From assembly GCA_002367305.1 (NCBI GenBank), contig DFBG01000040.1, positions 6,944-31,059 on the forward strand: 24,116 nt of DNA, given 5' to 3'. The stretch comes from Actinobacteria bacterium UBA3086 (GTDB lineage: Bacteria > Actinomycetota > Coriobacteriia > Anaerosomatales > UBA3086). Made by a program: the position numbers and the translations under genes. Within the stretch, counting starts at the first letter, position 1, and every line of letters begins with the position of its first letter. Shown in pieces: positions 22,626 through 24,116 of the stretch. The notes below the pieces were generated by a model. That model had not been told where the DNA came from. It searched no databases and worked only from the letters and a program-made list of their open reading frames with translations.

Positions 22626-22825
22626 TTCTACGCTCCAGGGCACACGACGCACGCTCAACTTGTCGATCCGGCCCAGGTCAGAATCCGGTCGGGATGGAGA
22701 AACCTGAAAGGGCCACTATCTCGATACCGGGCTTTCAGCCGTCTCTCTCACGGTGCCCGAGGTCGCCGCCTTTAGGGGCGCGACAAGGCGGAAAGACCAC
22801 CGTTTGTCGGGTCCGAGAGGTACTG

Positions 22826-22854
22826 TTGCAGCAGCGGCGGACCGGTGATACACT
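22826..22854 (+). promoter_or_regulatory. promoter of the rpsF-ssb-rpsR operon
   Basis: TTGCAG (22826-22831), 17-bp spacer and TACACT (22849-22854), with a TG one base ahead making it an extended -10. Start near 22861, just at the beginning of the predicted leader structure. Confidence 0.6.
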
Positions 22855-22859
22855 TCGAT

Positions 22860-22912
22860 GGCTCATTTCCTGCCCCGGGCCTTGCCTTCATCGTCCCGGG
22901 GCCGCTTAAGCC
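22860..22912 (+). promoter_or_regulatory. candidate S6:S18 autoregulatory leader
   Basis: Stem CCCCGGG (22873-22879) with CCCGGGG (22895-22901) is followed at once by CCG (22902-22904). A basal pairing GGCT (22860-22863) with AGCC (22909-22912) closes an internal loop containing that CCG. This matches the known rpsF leader layout, in which S6:S18 binds a CCG-bearing loop next to a helix, mimicking its 16S rRNA site. The basal helix is short and would begin at the predicted transcript end, so the call is tentative. Confidence 0.5.
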
Positions 22913-22928
22913 CAAAGGAGGTGAACTG

Positions 22929-23222
22929 ATGAAGGCATACGAACTCATGCTCATGCTCGACACCTCTCTCGACGAGGAGGCCCGAGCGGCTGTCCTCGCC
23001 AAGGTCAACGAAGTCATCACCGCGCCCGGCGGTGTCGTTGATAACGTCGAGGAATGGGGAAAGCGCCGTCTCGCATTCGAGATCGGCAAGATCACTGATG
23101 GCGACTACGTAGTCGTCGACTTCCACTCCGCTCCTGCTGATATCGCCGAGGTAGACCGCGTGCTGCACATCACCGATTCGGTGATGCGTTTCATGGTGGT
23201 CCGTCGCGACGATAGGGAGTAA
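22929..23222 (+). CDS. rpsF: 30S ribosomal protein S6
   Basis: 97-aa S6: MKAYELMLMLDTSLDEEA at the start and KRRLAFEIGKITDGDYVVVDF in the middle are typical of S6 (family E-L-M/I-x-I-x-D and G-K-R-x-L-A-Y-x-I). S6 binds 16S rRNA in the platform of the 30S subunit together with S18, whose gene lies two ORFs downstream. ATG 22929 has the strong SD AAAGGAGGTGA 3-4 nt upstream; an earlier in-frame start at 22845 would run through the promoter and leader and is rejected. First gene of rpsF-ssb-rpsR. Confidence 0.97.
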   Translation: MKAYELMLMLDTSLDEEARAAVLAKVNEVITAPGGVVDNVEEWGKRRLAFEIGKITDGDYVVVDFHSAPADIAEVDRVLHITDSVMRFMVVRRDDRE

Positions 23223-23286
23223 ATGACTCCAGCGGCAGAAGTGTGGTCTCACCAGTGGTGAGGTCACGGAAGGGGTGGAGAGAACG

Positions 23287-23739
23287 ATGAGTATCAACAA
23301 AGTGATCATAAGTGGGAACCTCACACGCGACCCGGAGTTGCGTTCAACGTCGAGCGGAATGGCTGTGCTCAAGATGGGCGTGGCGGTCAACGATCGTCGT
23401 AAGAATCAGCAGTCCGGTGAGTGGGAGGATATCCCCAACTTCGTCGATGTGACCGTATTCGGTGCTCGTGGCGAGGCGCTTTCGCGCTTTCTGTCCAAGG
23501 GTGCCAAGGTTGCGATCGAGGGCAAGTTGCGCTGGAGCTCGTGGGAAACCCCGCAGGGCGACAAGCGCTCCAAGCTCGAGGTCATCGCGGACGAGATCGA
23601 ATTCATGTCCTCGCGCGATGGTGGTTCTGGCGGCAGTCCTCGCACCGAGTCTGGTGGCGGTGCCGGTAAGACCTACGGCGCCGGTTCTAGTGCGGCTCCC
23701 GCGGCTCCCAAGCCAGATGACGAAGAGATCCCCTTCTAG
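23287..23739 (+). CDS. ssb: single-stranded DNA-binding protein
   Basis: 150-aa SSB with an OB fold in residues 1-105 (INKVIISGNLTRDPELRSTSSG, FVDVTVFGARGEALSRFLSKG, WSSWETPQGDKRSKLEV), a Gly/Ser/Ala/Pro linker and the acidic tip DDEEIPF that recruits repair and replication partners. It protects ssDNA and helps replication. ATG 23287 has GGAG 6 nt upstream. Position between rpsF and rpsR is the standard bacterial arrangement. Length is slightly short but within the family range. Confidence 0.97.
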   Translation: MSINKVIISGNLTRDPELRSTSSGMAVLKMGVAVNDRRKNQQSGEWEDIPNFVDVTVFGARGEALSRFLSKGAKVAIEGKLRWSSWETPQGDKRSKLEVIADEIEFMSSRDGGSGGSPRTESGGGAGKTYGAGSSAAPAAPKPDDEEIPF

Positions 23740-23820
23740 TCAAGCCCCGTGTCCGGTCGCCCGATGCGGCCGAATGCATGTAACACCCGTCTCAAGAGAG
23801 ACGCGGAAGGAGGTACGAAG

Positions 23821-24084
23821 ATGTCCGATTATGTTCGCAAGCCCAGGCGTAAGTACTGTGCGTTCTGCAAGGACAAGGTCGATTACATCGACTACAAAGA
23901 CGTGCAGATGATCAAGAAGTACATGACGGATCGTGGCAAGATCAAGCCGCGCCGTGTGTCCGGAAACTGCGCTCAGCATCAGCACCAGATCTCTATGGCC
24001 ATCAAGCGTGCACGTGAGATGGCACTGGTTCCTTACACGGTTCCGGTAGTCAGCGGTCGTGTGGATGGTCGCAGGGGTAGGTAG
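23821..24084 (+). CDS. rpsR: 30S ribosomal protein S18, zinc-binding form
   Basis: 87-aa S18: RRKYCAFCKDKVDYIDYKDV, LKKY-like IKKYMTDRGKIKPRRVSGNCAQHQ and the basic C-terminus are diagnostic. C13, C16, C50 and H53 form a C+ (zinc-binding) site; many bacteria also keep a zinc-free C- paralog elsewhere. ATG 23821 has GGAAGGAGGT 6 nt upstream; an upstream frame start at 23749 is rejected. A 6-bp hairpin CGTCTC-AAGA-GAGACG (23788-23803) lies just ahead of the SD. Nothing recognisable follows in the last 32 bases; rplI would be expected next. Confidence 0.97.
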   Translation: MSDYVRKPRRKYCAFCKDKVDYIDYKDVQMIKKYMTDRGKIKPRRVSGNCAQHQHQISMAIKRAREMALVPYTVPVVSGRVDGRRGR

Positions 24085-24116
24085 CACGTGACTGTCCAGA
24101 CAGCAGGCTCACGGCT

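Larger units (their letters stand above)
22595..22928 (+). other. 334-bp intergenic region between tRNA-Gly and rpsF
   Basis: Holds the post-tRNA hairpin (22606-22625), then about 200 bp in which I see nothing convincing, then the predicted rpsF promoter (22826-22854) and a structured leader (22860-22912). A 71-codon open frame (22694-22909) overlaps the promoter and leader, has no SD and is not believed. Confidence 0.7.

Noticed and set aside
22694..22909. 71-codon frame upstream of rpsF
   Set aside because: Runs through the predicted promoter and leader of rpsF, lacks an SD and has no recognisable feature.
23788..23803. 6-bp hairpin CGTCTC-AAGA-GAGACG before rpsR as a regulatory element
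   Set aside because: Short and common by chance at this GC content; it does not cover the SD and has no known family match.

Overview
The window looks like a chromosomal segment from a GC-rich actinobacterium, most likely an anaerobic one related to Coriobacteriia/Anaerosomatales. The pointers are a PafB/PafC-type WYL regulator pair, a hybrid-cluster protein operon, small membrane-anchored c-type haem proteins, a CcsA-type haem-handling protein and the housekeeping order tRNA-Gly, rpsF, ssb, rpsR. The lineage is inferred from gene content, not from a database match. No mobile element, CRISPR array or rRNA was seen.

Layout. 1-2235 (+) is a DinG/XPD-type iron-sulfur helicase. It converges, with a 13-bp 3' overlap, on a leftward pafB-pafC pair (4107-2223). 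A 421-bp divergent region (4108-4528) carries three poly-G tracts and a perfect 12-bp hairpin. Two rightward membrane proteins of unknown function follow (4529-6304). A leftward operon (10949-6336) then encodes a TetR repressor, an MMPL/RND exporter and an exported Leu-Gly heptad-repeat protein, preceded by a 30-bp perfect palindrome that is the likely operator.

The most interesting block is 11054-15056. A leftward Crp/Fnr regulator is divergent from a rightward operon: YgbA-type NO-response protein, ferredoxin, hybrid cluster protein (Hcp), and two tiny related membrane-anchored proteins with PGCVCHSDDP and CxxCH motifs. The shared intergenic region has an FNR/DNR-type box (TTGAC-N4-GTCAA), placed exactly where a class II activator would sit for a TAGGGT -10 element. 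This reads as a nitrosative-stress regulon with an added, apparently uncharacterised haem-protein pair.

The rest: a membrane M28-family peptidase whose catalytic domain is split by two insertions (15159-16976); a leftward CcsA-like protein with an unknown six-TM partner (18596-16973); a membrane GGDEF protein overlapping a DUF1461-type membrane protein (18755-20648); a zinc-ribbon DUF5679-type gene behind a structured leader with three consecutive Cys codons (20669-20947); a TrkA-like pair (21138-22447); tRNA-Gly(CCC); and the rpsF-ssb-rpsR operon with a candidate S6:S18 leader, running to the window end where rplI would be expected next.
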